DNA of 64,000 nucleotides. Origin: FEN-1219 sp035644475. GTDB taxonomy: Bacteria > Pseudomonadota > Gammaproteobacteria > Steroidobacterales > Rariloculaceae. Numbering within the stretch: position 1 is the stretch's first letter; each line of letters begins with the position of its first letter. The stretch is taken from contig DASQOL010000057.1 in NCBI GenBank assembly GCA_035644475.1, forward strand, positions 1 to 64,000, read 5' to 3'. The notes beneath the pieces are model-generated. The model saw nothing but the letters and a program-made list of their open reading frames with translations. It was not told where the DNA came from and did no database searches. This document shows, piece after piece, positions 1 through 8,832 of the stretch. The position numbers and the translations under genes were made by a program.

Positions 1-384
1 CGCGAGCGACTCGAAGTCGAGCGGCTTCACGATGTAGCTGTTCGCGCCGAGGTCGTAGCTGTCCGCCACGTCTTTCTCTTCCTTCGACGAGGTCATGATC
101 ACGATCGGAATGCGCTTGGTGCGCTCGTCGCTCTTGATCGCGCGCGTGACCTCGATGCCGCCGACGCGCGGCATCTTGAGATCGAGGAGGATCAGCCGAG
201 GGCCGTTGCTGGTCCTGCCGGCGTAGGCGTTGCGCCGGAACACATAGTCGAGCGCTTCCTCGCCGTCCTTCACCCAAGTGATGTGGTTCGCGAGCCCCTG
301 GTCCTTGAGGCCGCGCATCGCGAGCTCGGCGTCGAGCGGGTTGTCCTCGACCAACAGAATCTCTACCTGCTCAAACTCTTCCAC
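1..384 (-). CDS. Single-domain response regulator (CheY/Rcp1-like), cut by the window edge
   Basis: This is a phosphoacceptor receiver protein whose C-terminus lies beyond the left edge. The visible part begins EILLVEDN, has a phosphoacceptor Asp in LILLDLKMPR, a conserved Thr-Ser in IVIMTSS and a Lys in YIVKP, so the receiver fold looks intact. There is no room in the visible part for an output domain. The predicted start is a GTG at 384 lying 14 bp inside the 3' end of the histidine kinase gene, which suggests translational coupling. The kinase is the likely phosphodonor. The family often acts as a shuttle or a protein-binding switch; the partner here is not visible. Confidence 0.85.
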   Translation of the reverse strand, partial: MEEFEQVEILLVEDNPLDAELAMRGLKDQGLANHITWVKDGEEALDYVFRRNAYAGRTSNGPRLILLDLKMPRVGGIEVTRAIKSDERTKRIPIVIMTSSKEEKDVADSYDLGANSYIVKPLDFESLA

Positions 385-2266
385 CGCCTGACTCCTTGGG
401 CAAAGTGAAGTGAAACGTCGCGCCCTCGCCGAGCCGTGCGTCCGCCCAGACCCTGCCGCCGTGACGCGTCACGATTCGATGCACGAGCGCGAGACCCACG
501 CCCGTTCCCGGAAACTCGTCGCCGTGATGCAGGCGTTGGAACACGCCGAACAGCTTGTCCTGATAGCGCGGATCGAAGCCCGCTCCGTTGTCGCGCACGA
601 AGTACACGTACTCGTGCTCTTCGCTGATCGCGCCGACCTCGACGACGGGTGCGTCCTTCTTGCCCGAGAACTTGATCGCGTTCGACAGCAGGTTCACCCA
701 CACCTGCTCGAGCAGGCTGCGGTCGGCCGTCGCGCGAGGCAGTGTGCCGATGCGGAACTCGATGCGTTGGGCCTGCCCGTTGACGAGGCGCTGGTAGGCG
801 CCGGCGGCGAGCTCGCGCATGTCGACCTCCGCCGGCTGCAGCGCCTTGCGGCCGAGACGCGAGAACGCGAGCAGGTCGTCGATCAGCGCGGCCATCCGTT
901 CGGCCTCGCTCTTGATCACGGCGACCTTGCGTTGGGCTTCGGTGTCGAGCTGCGCCTCGTGGTCCTTCATGAGCAGCGTGCAGAAACCGTTGATCGCGCG
1001 AATCGGCGCACGCAAGTCGTGCGACACGGAATAGCTGAAGCCCTCGAGGTCCTTGTTGGCGGCCTCGAGCTGCGCGGTGCGCAGCGTCACGCGCTGCTCG
1101 AGCTCCGCGTTCAGCGTGCGCAGGCTCCGCTCGGCGGTGCGCTGATCCTCGATGTCGAGGATCGCGCCGATCCACTCCTCGACGGCGCCCGTTTGGTCGC
1201 GCATCGGCGCCGCGCGCAACGCGACGTAGCGGTGCCGTCCCGACGCGGCGTGCCAGAGCTTGAGCTCGGCCTCGAACGGGGCCGGCTCGTCGACGGCCTT
1301 CGACCACGCGATCTCGAGCGCCTGGCGGCCGTCCTCGTCGAAGGCCCTGCGCCAGCCGAACTCCCGATGCTCCTCGAACGACTGGCCCGTGTAGGCCGTC
1401 CAGGCTTCGGCTTGCTCCACGAACCTGCCGCGTGGGTCGCTGACCCAGACGACCTGCGTCAGCGCGGAGATCAAGGTGCGGACCCGGCGCTGGCTCGAGT
1501 CGCGAGCCTTCTGCGCGCGCTCGCGTTCCTCGACCTCGCTCTGGAGCCGCCGATTGGAGTCCTCGAGCACCTTCGTGCGGCTGTCGATCTCCGACAGCAT
1601 GCTGTTGAACGCGGCGGCGAGCACGCCCACCTCGTCGTCGCTCTTCGTGGATGCGCGCAACGCGAAGTCGCGCTTCTCGATCACGTGCCGCGCCACCGAT
1701 GTGATATCGGCGATCGGCCCCGTGACGTTCTTGTGCAGGCGCCCCGACATCAGCAACGCTGCCGCGAGGCTCGCGACGAGCACCGTCGTCAAGATCGCGG
1801 CGTAGTCGCCGAGCCGGCCGAGCAGGTCGTATTCGGCGCTCAGGTAGACGGTGCCCAGGATCTCGTTGTTGGCGACGATGCGCTTGAACAGCGTGAGCTT
1901 GTTGCCGTCCACGACGGTGCCGTCGACTTCGGCGAGCGTGGGGAACTCGGCGTCCTCGTGACCGTGTGCGGAATAGCGCGAGAACAGGCTGCCCTTCGCG
2001 GTGTAGATGGCCGCTTGCGTCACGCTCGGATGGACCTTCAGGAACTCGAGGTAGCTTTGCGCCGACTTCGGGTCCTCGAACTCGAGCGCGGCGGCCGCCG
2101 CGAGCCCTAGGATGTCGGCTTGCGCGGTGAGCTCGGCCACGCGGCGCTCGCGGAACGAGCGCACGTCGTAGATCGTCATCGCGATGCCCGTCAGCACCAG
2201 CGCGGCGGCCGTGGTCGTGATCACCACCACGAGCAGCTTGCCGCGAACGGATTTGGCGAGCCGCAT
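371..2266 (-). CDS. Membrane sensor histidine kinase with CHASE8-like sensor, HAMP and PAS
   Basis: A 631-residue inner-membrane kinase. Domains in order: TM1 (about 10-33), an extracytoplasmic segment of about 120 residues resembling the CHASE8 domain of YfiN/TpbB, TM2 (about 155-177), HAMP, PAS/PAC (about 265-390), HisKA with SHDLRAPI (His about 416), and HATPase_c with NLLSNAIKFSG, DNGAGF and GTGVGLA. The reading frame extends upstream but overlaps the YfiR gene there. The ATG at 2266 begins MRLAKSVRGKLL just before TM1 and 4 bp after the YfiR stop, so it is preferred. Operon order is GGDEF-EAL regulator, YfiR, this kinase, receiver. By analogy with YfiR repressing YfiN through its CHASE8 domain, the neighbouring YfiR-like protein may control this kinase; that is inference. 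Confidence 0.9.
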   Translation of the reverse strand: MRLAKSVRGKLLVVVITTTAAALVLTGIAMTIYDVRSFRERRVAELTAQADILGLAAAAALEFEDPKSAQSYLEFLKVHPSVTQAAIYTAKGSLFSRYSAHGHEDAEFPTLAEVDGTVVDGNKLTLFKRIVANNEILGTVYLSAEYDLLGRLGDYAAILTTVLVASLAAALLMSGRLHKNVTGPIADITSVARHVIEKRDFALRASTKSDDEVGVLAAAFNSMLSEIDSRTKVLEDSNRRLQSEVEERERAQKARDSSQRRVRTLISALTQVVWVSDPRGRFVEQAEAWTAYTGQSFEEHREFGWRRAFDEDGRQALEIAWSKAVDEPAPFEAELKLWHAASGRHRYVALRAAPMRDQTGAVEEWIGAILDIEDQRTAERSLRTLNAELEQRVTLRTAQLEAANKDLEGFSYSVSHDLRAPIRAINGFCTLLMKDHEAQLDTEAQRKVAVIKSEAERMAALIDDLLAFSRLGRKALQPAEVDMRELAAGAYQRLVNGQAQRIEFRIGTLPRATADRSLLEQVWVNLLSNAIKFSGKKDAPVVEVGAISEEHEYVYFVRDNGAGFDPRYQDKLFGVFQRLHHGDEFPGTGVGLALVHRIVTRHGGRVWADARLGEGATFHFTLPKESGGGRV

Positions 2267-2270
2267 CGCT

Positions 2271-2867
2271 CTACTCCGGTCCCCGGTGCACCGAGTCGGC
2301 GACCGCGAGAAGCCGCGAGTTGAGCTTGAGCATGCTTTGCTCCGCGGCGTAGAGCGAGATTTCGAACCGAACGCGATCCTTGTCCTGCGTGAAGTTGATG
2401 ATGCTGCCGGCGGCGAGCGCGCCCGCGGACTCGGTGACGGTGAGGATCGGGCGGGTGCGCGCGTTCGCGAGCAAGCCGCGCTCGCCGCCGCGCGCCTGGT
2501 TGGCGATGAACAGGATTTGCAGGCCGTCGAACGAGTCGTCCGGCGCAACGCGCCGTACGTTGATCGCGCGGCCGGCGACCGTGCGGCCGCGCGTGATCTC
2601 GGCGAGCTCCGCGGCGAACGGGTCGGCTCCGGCCACGCCTATGGTGATCGGCTCGACGGCCGAGCTCGTCGTGTCGGGCCACTCGACGTAGCCCGCAAAC
2701 TTGTAGAGGAACGCGGCCTTCACGCTGCTCGCGGCCACGGGAGGCGCGTCGCGGACTTGCGCCGAGCACACGGCGGCGGCCAAGAATATTGCGACCCACG
2801 CGGCTGCCGGTCCCAGCCGGCGCGCGCCCCTTCCGGCGCGGCTTGCGACGCGTCGCGCGGCTACCAT
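2271..2867 (-). CDS. YfiR family (DUF4154) periplasmic protein
   Basis: A small exported protein of about 198 residues. An Arg-rich N-terminus is followed by a hydrophobic stretch (AAWVAIFLAAAVCSAQ) and a mature domain with hallmarks of the YfiR/DUF4154 family: VKAAFLYKFAGYVEWP near the start, ITIGVAGADPF, and ILFIANQ in the middle. YfiR of Pseudomonas and E. coli is a periplasmic repressor of the CHASE8 diguanylate cyclase YfiN and responds to envelope redox state. Here the adjacent CHASE8-like partner is a histidine kinase. The ATG at 2867 is used. A TTG at 2876 overlapping the upstream stop (TTGA) is an equally reasonable start. No YfiB-like OmpA lipoprotein is visible next to it. Confidence 0.85.
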   Translation of the reverse strand: MVAARRVASRAGRGARRLGPAAAWVAIFLAAAVCSAQVRDAPPVAASSVKAAFLYKFAGYVEWPDTTSSAVEPITIGVAGADPFAAELAEITRGRTVAGRAINVRRVAPDDSFDGLQILFIANQARGGERGLLANARTRPILTVTESAGALAAGSIINFTQDKDRVRFEISLYAAEQSMLKLNSRLLAVADSVHRGPE

Positions 2868-2872
2868 CGTCC

Positions 2873-5572
2873 TCAACGCCTCCGCTGACTACGGTCGCGT
2901 TGTGATTCCGCCGACGGCGCGAACGTGATCGGCGCCGCCTGATGCATGGCGAGCCATTGCACGGTGGTCGCCGCGGCCGCGGGGCGTCCGATCAAGTAGC
3001 CTTGCACTGCGTCGCAGCCGAGCGCGTGCAGCAGCTCCGCCTGCTCGGCCATCTCTACGCCCTCGGCGACGGTCTTCATGCCGAGCGATTTCGCGAGACC
3101 GATCGTGGTCTGCACGATCAGGCGATGGTTGCGGTTGGTCGCGAGGTCGCAGACGAAGCTCCGGTCGATCTTGAGCACGTCCGCGGGCAGCCCCGCGAGT
3201 ATCTTCAGCGACGAGTGACCGGTGCCGAAGTCGTCGATCGCCACCGACACGCCGGCCTCGCGCAGGCGCGCGAGGCTCGAGCTCGCTTTGCGCGGGTCGG
3301 CCATCAAAGTGCTTTCGGTGATCTCGAGCTCGAGTCGGCGCGGCCCGTTGGGGATGCCGTCGACGAGCTGGAGCACTCGGTCCGCAAAGTCGTCGCGGTC
3401 GAGCTGCTTCTGCGACACGTTGACCGCGACGCGAACGCCGCCCGCGGTCGTGGCCCAGTCGGCCGATTCGCGTAGCGCCTGCACTATCACCCAGGCGCCG
3501 ACCTCTTCGATGAGGCCGAGCGACTCGAGCATCGGTACGAATACCACGGGCGACACCGCATCCTGGTTCTCGCGCGGCCAGCGCAGCAGGGCTTCGACGC
3601 CTTCGAGCAAACCCGATGCGAGCGCGACCTTCGGCTGGTAGTGGAGCGCGAACCCTCGCTCCGCGACCGCCCGCCGCAGCTCGTTGGTGAGGCTCAAGCG
3701 TTCCGACGCGCGCGCGCTCATGTTCGGTCGATGACGTAGACAGCGGTCGCCGGTTTCCTTCGCGTGTTGCCATGCCATTTGCGCCGCCTGGAGCAGCGTC
3801 TCGGCCTCCATCCCGTCGTCGGGGTACTCGGCGATGCCGCCCGTCGCGGACACGCGCAGCTCGTGCCCGTCGAGCTCGAACGGAGGATCGAACACCAGGC
3901 CGAGACGCTCGGGCAGTCGGTCGGCTTCGGCGGACGAGCCGACGTCGACGAACGCGGCGAAACGGTCGCCGCCGAGCCTGCAGAGCGCGCCCGTATCGGA
4001 GAATGCAGACTTCGAGCGCTCGGCGACGAGCTGCAGTAGCAGGTCGCCGGAATGATGACCGAGCCCGTCGTTGATCATGCCGAGGTCGCAGATGTCGAAG
4101 ACGAGCAGGGCGACGCGGCGATTCGCGCGGCGCGCGTCCTCGATAGCCCCGCCGAGTCGCTGCAGGTAGAGGCTGCGATTGGCGAGAGCCGTGAGCGGGT
4201 CGAAGTACTCGAAGCGCTCGGCGCTTTCCTTGCTGTGCAGATACTGCAGCGCGAAGGTGATGTTCTCCGCCACCTGTTTGAGCAGCGCGAGCTCCGCCTC
4301 GCCGAACACGTCGGGCTCTTCGGAGTGCAGCTCCACGACGCCGATCGACGTTCCCTCGATCACGAGCGGCAACGTGATGCACGCGCGCACGCCGCGTTCG
4401 AGCAGCGCCTCGCGGTCCGCTACGCGAATGCCGAGATCGCTCGCGTCCGTGATGTCGCTCACGATCACCGGCTGCCCGGTCGCGAGCGCTTGGGTTACGG
4501 GGGTCGTGCCTTCGGGCAAGGTCGCGCCCACCGACCACTTGGTCGACTCGTTGCGCTCCGACCCGTAGGAATGAACCAACGGCCGCGCGTCCTCGCTGCC
4601 GCCGGGAAGCAGATAGATCTTGGCCCGCTGGTAGCCGCCGACGCGCACGGCGAGGCGGCAGGATTCCTTCAAGAGCTGCTGTCGATCGCGGAGCCGGATC
4701 ACCGCCGAGCTCGCGCCGCTCAAGAAGCGCAGCGCGCGGTTGAGCCGGCGGATCCGGACCTCCTGCGCCATGCGCACCGTGACGTCGCGATCGCTGCCGC
4801 GCATGCCGCGGAACACGCCGTTGTCGTCGCGCAGTGCGACGGCCTTGCGTTCGAGCCAACGAGTCTTGCCGCTCTTGTGACGCCAGCGCAGTGTGATCGT
4901 GGCGCCGACGTCTCCGCCGTTCTCGAGCTCCGCGAAGTTCGTCTGCAGGCGCAACTCTTCCGACGGGTCGACGTAGTCCGTCGCGCGCCGGCCGAGGACC
5001 TCGTGGTGGCGGTAGCCCAAGATCTCGCTGATGCTCGGGCTCGAGAACGTGAAGCGGCCGTCGCGATCGCACTCCCAGATCCAGTCGCCGGAAGTATCGA
5101 TGATCGCCTGCAGGCGCGATTCGCTGCGCCGCAGCATCTGTTCCGCGAGGTCGCGGGCGCGCGCGTCTTCCGCTTGACGTACCGCTCCGCGAATCGCGGG
5201 CACGAGGCGGAGCAGATTGTCCTTGAGCACGTAGTCGACGGCGCCGCGCTTCAGCGCTTCTATCGCGCGTTCCTCGCCGATCGTGCCGGAGACGAAGATG
5301 AACGGAATGTCCGGCGCCTCGGAGCGTGCGATCCTGAGCGCCGAGAGGCCGTCGAACCCCGGCAACGAGAAGTCCGAGAGGATGAGCTGCGGCGCGAAGT
5401 CCGTAAGCGCCGAGCGAAACTGGATCTCGGTCACCACGGTCTTGAAGGCGGCGTCGAATCCATCCTCGGCGAGCCGCGCGCGGATGAGCTCCGCTTCGAC
5501 TTGATTGTCCTCGAGGTGCAGGATGCGGACCGCTTGCGCAGCGTCGGCGGATTGGGGCGTCGCTGACGGCAT
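2873..5572 (-). CDS. Response regulator with PAS, GAF, degenerate GGDEF and EAL domains
   Basis: An 899-residue cytoplasmic c-di-GMP signalling protein. The receiver (about 15-130) has the phosphoacceptor Asp in LILSDFSLPG. PAS (about 150-265) and GAF (about 300-440) follow, then GGDEF (about 450-610) and EAL (about 630-880). The GGDEF signature reads GGDRF, so the catalytic Glu is replaced by Arg and cyclase activity is unlikely. The EAL domain keeps GVEALLRW, LEITES, AIDDFGTG, KIDRSFV and AEGVE, so it should be an active c-di-GMP phosphodiesterase, perhaps regulated by GTP at the degenerate GGDEF. It is first in the operon, and its stop overlaps a possible YfiR start. Phosphorylation by the downstream kinase is an inference from linkage. 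Confidence 0.9.
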   Translation of the reverse strand: MPSATPQSADAAQAVRILHLEDNQVEAELIRARLAEDGFDAAFKTVVTEIQFRSALTDFAPQLILSDFSLPGFDGLSALRIARSEAPDIPFIFVSGTIGEERAIEALKRGAVDYVLKDNLLRLVPAIRGAVRQAEDARARDLAEQMLRRSESRLQAIIDTSGDWIWECDRDGRFTFSSPSISEILGYRHHEVLGRRATDYVDPSEELRLQTNFAELENGGDVGATITLRWRHKSGKTRWLERKAVALRDDNGVFRGMRGSDRDVTVRMAQEVRIRRLNRALRFLSGASSAVIRLRDRQQLLKESCRLAVRVGGYQRAKIYLLPGGSEDARPLVHSYGSERNESTKWSVGATLPEGTTPVTQALATGQPVIVSDITDASDLGIRVADREALLERGVRACITLPLVIEGTSIGVVELHSEEPDVFGEAELALLKQVAENITFALQYLHSKESAERFEYFDPLTALANRSLYLQRLGGAIEDARRANRRVALLVFDICDLGMINDGLGHHSGDLLLQLVAERSKSAFSDTGALCRLGGDRFAAFVDVGSSAEADRLPERLGLVFDPPFELDGHELRVSATGGIAEYPDDGMEAETLLQAAQMAWQHAKETGDRCLRHRPNMSARASERLSLTNELRRAVAERGFALHYQPKVALASGLLEGVEALLRWPRENQDAVSPVVFVPMLESLGLIEEVGAWVIVQALRESADWATTAGGVRVAVNVSQKQLDRDDFADRVLQLVDGIPNGPRRLELEITESTLMADPRKASSSLARLREAGVSVAIDDFGTGHSSLKILAGLPADVLKIDRSFVCDLATNRNHRLIVQTTIGLAKSLGMKTVAEGVEMAEQAELLHALGCDAVQGYLIGRPAAAATTVQWLAMHQAAPITFAPSAESQRDRSQRRR

Positions 5573-5951
5573 GGGCCTCGATCCGCTCAGCGGCTCTTGC
5601 GACGCAATTGCCGCGCGCGAGCGTGGCGCCGGTCGATGGCGACCGCCGTGTCAGCGGTGTCTGCCGGTGCGAAGGGGCTCGGGTGCGGTCGTCTGTCCAT
5701 GGCGGGTGGTCCCTCCGCTCGAAATCCAGCACGAGTCACTCGACAAGCTAGCGATCCGATCGCTGCCACGCGTGGAAACAAGTCACAAATCCCGAGGCGC
5801 GGCGCGGCGTCCGCCCGTTTTGGAATATCGTCGGGGCCCCTTTTGACACGTGCCCGCCGCTCGGGTCGTGATTCTGTTCACAGGCCCGGTGGCGCAGTCG
5901 GCCTAATATCCTCGGCTGGCTGGTTATTGGCCGAAGCCTCGAGGAGCGACG
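5573..5951. promoter_or_regulatory. Divergent intergenic region of the signalling island
   Basis: About 380 bp without a convincing gene separates the two divergent signalling operons, so both promoters must lie here. A TTGACA at 5843-5848 reads toward the plus-strand gene but has only a poor -10 at the right spacing. A TAATAT at 5904-5909 is a possible -10 without a good -35. A strong GAGGAG ribosome-binding site at 5941-5946 decides the start of the following gene. I see no clear operator. Confidence 0.4.
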
Positions 5952-7118
5952 TTGGCGGCGAAGCGGGCGAGAGTGCTGTTCGTGGACGACGAGCCGCACG
6001 TGCTAACCACGATGCGGCGCACTCTCGCCGAGGACTTTGACGTTCACACGGCCGAATCCGGCGGCGACGCGCTCGCGCTGCTCGAAGGGAACGAACCGTT
6101 CAGTGTGATCGTGGCGGACTGCCGGATGCCGAAGATGAACGGCATCGAGCTCTTGAGCCGCGTGAGCCGCGAGCACCCCGACTCCATCCGTATCATGCTC
6201 ACCGGCAACACCGATCAGCAGACCGCGGTTCAGGCCCTCAACAAAGGCGACATCTTCAAATTCCTCAACAAGCCCTGCGACACGGATTCGTTGCGCACTG
6301 CCGTGCGCCAGGGGGTTCGCCAGCATGAGCTCGTCACCGCCGAGAAGGAGCTGCTCGAGAAGACGCTCCACGGCAGCATCAAGGCTCTCGGCGAGCTGTT
6401 GAGCCTCGCCAAGCCCGAGGCGTTCGGCCGCACGGACCGGATCCGAAGGAAGGCGCGCGAGCTTGCGGCCTTGATTCCGGGCGTCAACCTCTGGGAGCTC
6501 GACACCGCGGCGCTGCTGTCGCAGCTCGGCTGCATTCAACTCTCGCAGGACGTTCTCGACAAGGTGGCGCAAGGCAAGGCGCTGACCTCGACCGAACGGA
6601 TGGAATTTGCGGCACACGCGACCATCGGTGCCGAAGTGATCGCGCGGATCCCGCGCCTCGAGAAAGTCGCTCGGATCATTCTCTATCAGCACAAGAACTA
6701 CGACGGCAGCGGCTGGCCGCACGACGACGTCAAGGGAGACGGCCTGCCGCTCGAGGCTCGTGTGCTTCGCGCCTCGATGGCGCACGACGAGCTTACGGCG
6801 CAAGGGATGTCGGACACCGAAATCATGGTGCACCTCGCCGAGAACAAGGGGCGCGTCGATCCCGCCGCTTATGCGGCGCTCGACCAGCTTGCGCGCAACG
6901 CGACGAGCGCGGCTGAGCGGCGCGTGCTACCGAACGAGCTCGAAGTAGGCATGATCCTTCAGGAGGACTTGAAGACCGACAACGGCACGATGCTTCTCTG
7001 CCGCGGCGCCGAGGTGACGAGCGGGTTCTGCGACCACTTGAAGAAGCTCGAGGAGCGGGGGATGGTGACGAAGCGTTTCCTCGTCGCCGTTCCCGCGAAC
7101 GCTGAGCGCGTCGCATAG
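5952..7118 (+). CDS. Receiver protein with degenerate HD-GYP-like output domain
   Basis: A 388-residue RpfG-like protein. An N-terminal receiver (about 7-120; Asp in VIVADCRMPKMNG, Lys in FLNKPCD) precedes a helical domain that aligns with HD-GYP phosphodiesterases. The metal-binding HD motif, usually LHDIGK, reads LSQLGC, and the HHExxDGxGYP motif reads QHKNYDGSGWP. Most metal ligands are therefore lost and c-di-GMP hydrolysis is not expected; a binding or scaffold role is more likely. The start is TTG at 5952, supported by GAGGAG five bases upstream. The next gene begins 2 bp after the stop, so the two are co-transcribed. Confidence 0.85.
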   Translation: MAAKRARVLFVDDEPHVLTTMRRTLAEDFDVHTAESGGDALALLEGNEPFSVIVADCRMPKMNGIELLSRVSREHPDSIRIMLTGNTDQQTAVQALNKGDIFKFLNKPCDTDSLRTAVRQGVRQHELVTAEKELLEKTLHGSIKALGELLSLAKPEAFGRTDRIRRKARELAALIPGVNLWELDTAALLSQLGCIQLSQDVLDKVAQGKALTSTERMEFAAHATIGAEVIARIPRLEKVARIILYQHKNYDGSGWPHDDVKGDGLPLEARVLRASMAHDELTAQGMSDTEIMVHLAENKGRVDPAAYAALDQLARNATSAAERRVLPNELEVGMILQEDLKTDNGTMLLCRGAEVTSGFCDHLKKLEERGMVTKRFLVAVPANAERVA

Positions 7119-7120
7119 CC

Positions 7121-8392
7121 ATGTCGGCGCCGCTTCCGAAAGTCCTGATCGTCGACGACAGCGCGACCGACCGCGAGCTCGCCGCGGCGCTGTTGCGCGA
7201 GAAATTCGTCGTGCTTCATGCTCCCGACGCGGAGCGTGGCTACGAGGTCTACCTTTTGGAGCAGCCGGACTGCGTGCTGCTCGACAACAATCTGCCGGGA
7301 ATGGCGGGCGTCGACGCGCTCGCGGGCTTCGTGCGCGCGGGCGCGGCCGTCGTCATGCTCACCGGCGGCGGCAGCGACACCTTGCCCGCGGAGGCCTTCA
7401 AGCGCGGTGCGCGCGACTTCGTCCTCAAGAATCACCTGAACCGCAACATGCTCGAGCGCATCGTTACGCGCGAAATAGAGCGGCGGCGGCTCGAGCTCGA
7501 GCTGCACGATGCACAGGTTGGCTTGCGCGTTGCGCAGAGGCTCGAGGCGATCGGCCAGCTCGCGGCGGGCGTGGCGCACGAGATCAACACGCCGGCGCAA
7601 TACGTCGACGGCAACATCACATTTCTGGCAGAGCGATTTGCCACGCTCATGCCGCTGCTCGAGGCGCTGAAGGAACGGATCGCCGCCTGTCCGGGCGACG
7701 TGGATCGCCTGCGCCAGCTCGCCGACGACGCGAATCTCGATTTTCTCCTCGGCGAGATCCCCGCGGCGCTCAAGGAGGCGGCCCTCGGCATGGGCCACAT
7801 CAAGAAGATCGTCACGGCCATGAAGGAGTTCTCGCACCCGAGCGACGACAAACAGGCCGCCGATCTCAATCACGGCATCGCGAACACCGTGACGATCGCG
7901 CGCAACGAGTGGAAGTATGTCGCCGACGTCGACCTCGACCTTGCGCCAGACTTGCCGCACGTGGTGTGCTTCCCGTCCGAGATCAATCAGGTCGTGTTGA
8001 ATCTGATCGTCAACGCCGCGCACGCCATCGGCGACGTCTTCGACGGCGAGAACGGCAAGGGCAAGATCCGGATCGGCACGCGGCGCGACGGCGCCGACGT
8101 CGTGATCGAGATCGAGGACAACGGCTGCGGTATCCCCGAGGCGAACCTAAGCAAGATCTGGGACCCGTTCTTCACGACGAAAGAGGTCGGCAAGGGCACG
8201 GGTCAGGGGCTTGCGATCGCCCACCGCATCGTCGTGGATCATCACGGCGGTGCGATTCGAGTTGCCTCCCAGGTTGGCCAGGGCACGCGCTTCGCGATTC
8301 GGCTGCCGATCGAGCCCGCGGAGGTCGATGCCGGTGCCGACGCTGCCGCGCGGACGGACGACGTGCGCGAGTCGGTCCGTGCCGCGGGCTAA
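7121..8392 (+). CDS. Receiver-linked histidine kinase (soluble hybrid)
   Basis: A 423-residue protein without membrane segments. An N-terminal receiver (phosphoacceptor Asp55 in CVLLDNNLPG, Lys in DFVLKNH) is joined to a HisKA-type dimerisation region with His153 in GVAHEINTPAQ and a HATPase_c domain with NLIVNAAHAI, DNGCGIP, FFTTK and GTGQGLA. All catalytic boxes look intact. The insertion after the His box (PAQYVDGNITFL) is typical of kinases that read input through an N-terminal receiver. It follows the degenerate HD-GYP protein by 2 bp and probably works with it. The C-terminal 25 residues are low in complexity and rich in Ala, Asp and Arg. Confidence 0.88.
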   Translation: MSAPLPKVLIVDDSATDRELAAALLREKFVVLHAPDAERGYEVYLLEQPDCVLLDNNLPGMAGVDALAGFVRAGAAVVMLTGGGSDTLPAEAFKRGARDFVLKNHLNRNMLERIVTREIERRRLELELHDAQVGLRVAQRLEAIGQLAAGVAHEINTPAQYVDGNITFLAERFATLMPLLEALKERIAACPGDVDRLRQLADDANLDFLLGEIPAALKEAALGMGHIKKIVTAMKEFSHPSDDKQAADLNHGIANTVTIARNEWKYVADVDLDLAPDLPHVVCFPSEINQVVLNLIVNAAHAIGDVFDGENGKGKIRIGTRRDGADVVIEIEDNGCGIPEANLSKIWDPFFTTKEVGKGTGQGLAIAHRIVVDHHGGAIRVASQVGQGTRFAIRLPIEPAEVDAGADAAARTDDVRESVRAAG

Positions 8393-8429
8393 CCCCGTGG
8401 CGGCGGCGAGCACACCTCGCCGGCGCGAA

Positions 8430-8454
8430 ACCCGGCCGCGGCCGCAGGCCGGGT
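8430..8454. terminator. Hairpin between convergent genes
   Basis: ACCCGGCC at 8430-8437 pairs with GGCCGGGT at 8447-8454. It lies between the converging kinase and UrcA genes. No T-tract follows on either side, so it is at best a weak bidirectional or Rho-assisted terminator. Confidence 0.35.
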
Positions 8455-8469
8455 CATCGCGAGCTTTCG

Positions 8470-8832
8470 CTAGAGCCTGACCAACCGGTGCGGGGCTCCG
8501 CGGTGCACCACCGTGAGCAGCTCGTTGTCGACCTGCCGAACGGCGTCCTCCACGGCGTCCTTCACGCACTTCTCCGACCAGCCGGACGGAGCGGGGACGT
8601 GCGCACGCAGCTCCGCAGCGCACACCGCGCGCGCGGCGTCCTGCAAGCGCTCGTATAGCGCCTGCACGTCGCCGAGCCTGTCGAGATCGAGGTCCGCGGC
8701 CTTGACCACCGTGCTGGGCGTGCCGTCGGCTGCGTACGCGATCGTCGTTTCGCTCGCCAACGCGTGATTCGACAGCGCGAGCGACGCGCCGCCGATCAAT
8801 AACGCCGAGACGATTTTCTGAAACTTCTTCAT
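8470..8832 (-). CDS. UrcA family exported protein
   Basis: A 120-residue secreted protein with signal peptide MKKFQKIVSALLIGGASLA ending near NHALA|SE. The body has the UrcA layout: V-x-A-x-DLDLDRLGDVQALYERL, then AARAVC and a second Cys in SEKCVKDAVEDAV, which probably form a disulphide. The function of UrcA proteins is unknown; they are common in Sphingomonadales, Caulobacterales and Lysobacterales-like bacteria. The frame continues upstream, but the ATG at 8832 gives a clean signal peptide and has GGAG just upstream. It converges with the receiver-histidine kinase gene and diverges from the next plus-strand gene. Confidence 0.85.
   Translation of the reverse strand: MKKFQKIVSALLIGGASLALSNHALASETTIAYAADGTPSTVVKAADLDLDRLGDVQALYERLQDAARAVCAAELRAHVPAPSGWSEKCVKDAVEDAVRQVDNELLTVVHRGAPHRLVRL

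Noticed and set aside
4052..5566. Long open frame opposite the GGDEF-EAL gene
   Set aside because: High GC content makes long antisense frames common. Composition is Arg/Ala/Leu-rich with no domain, and the opposite strand encodes clear conserved domains.
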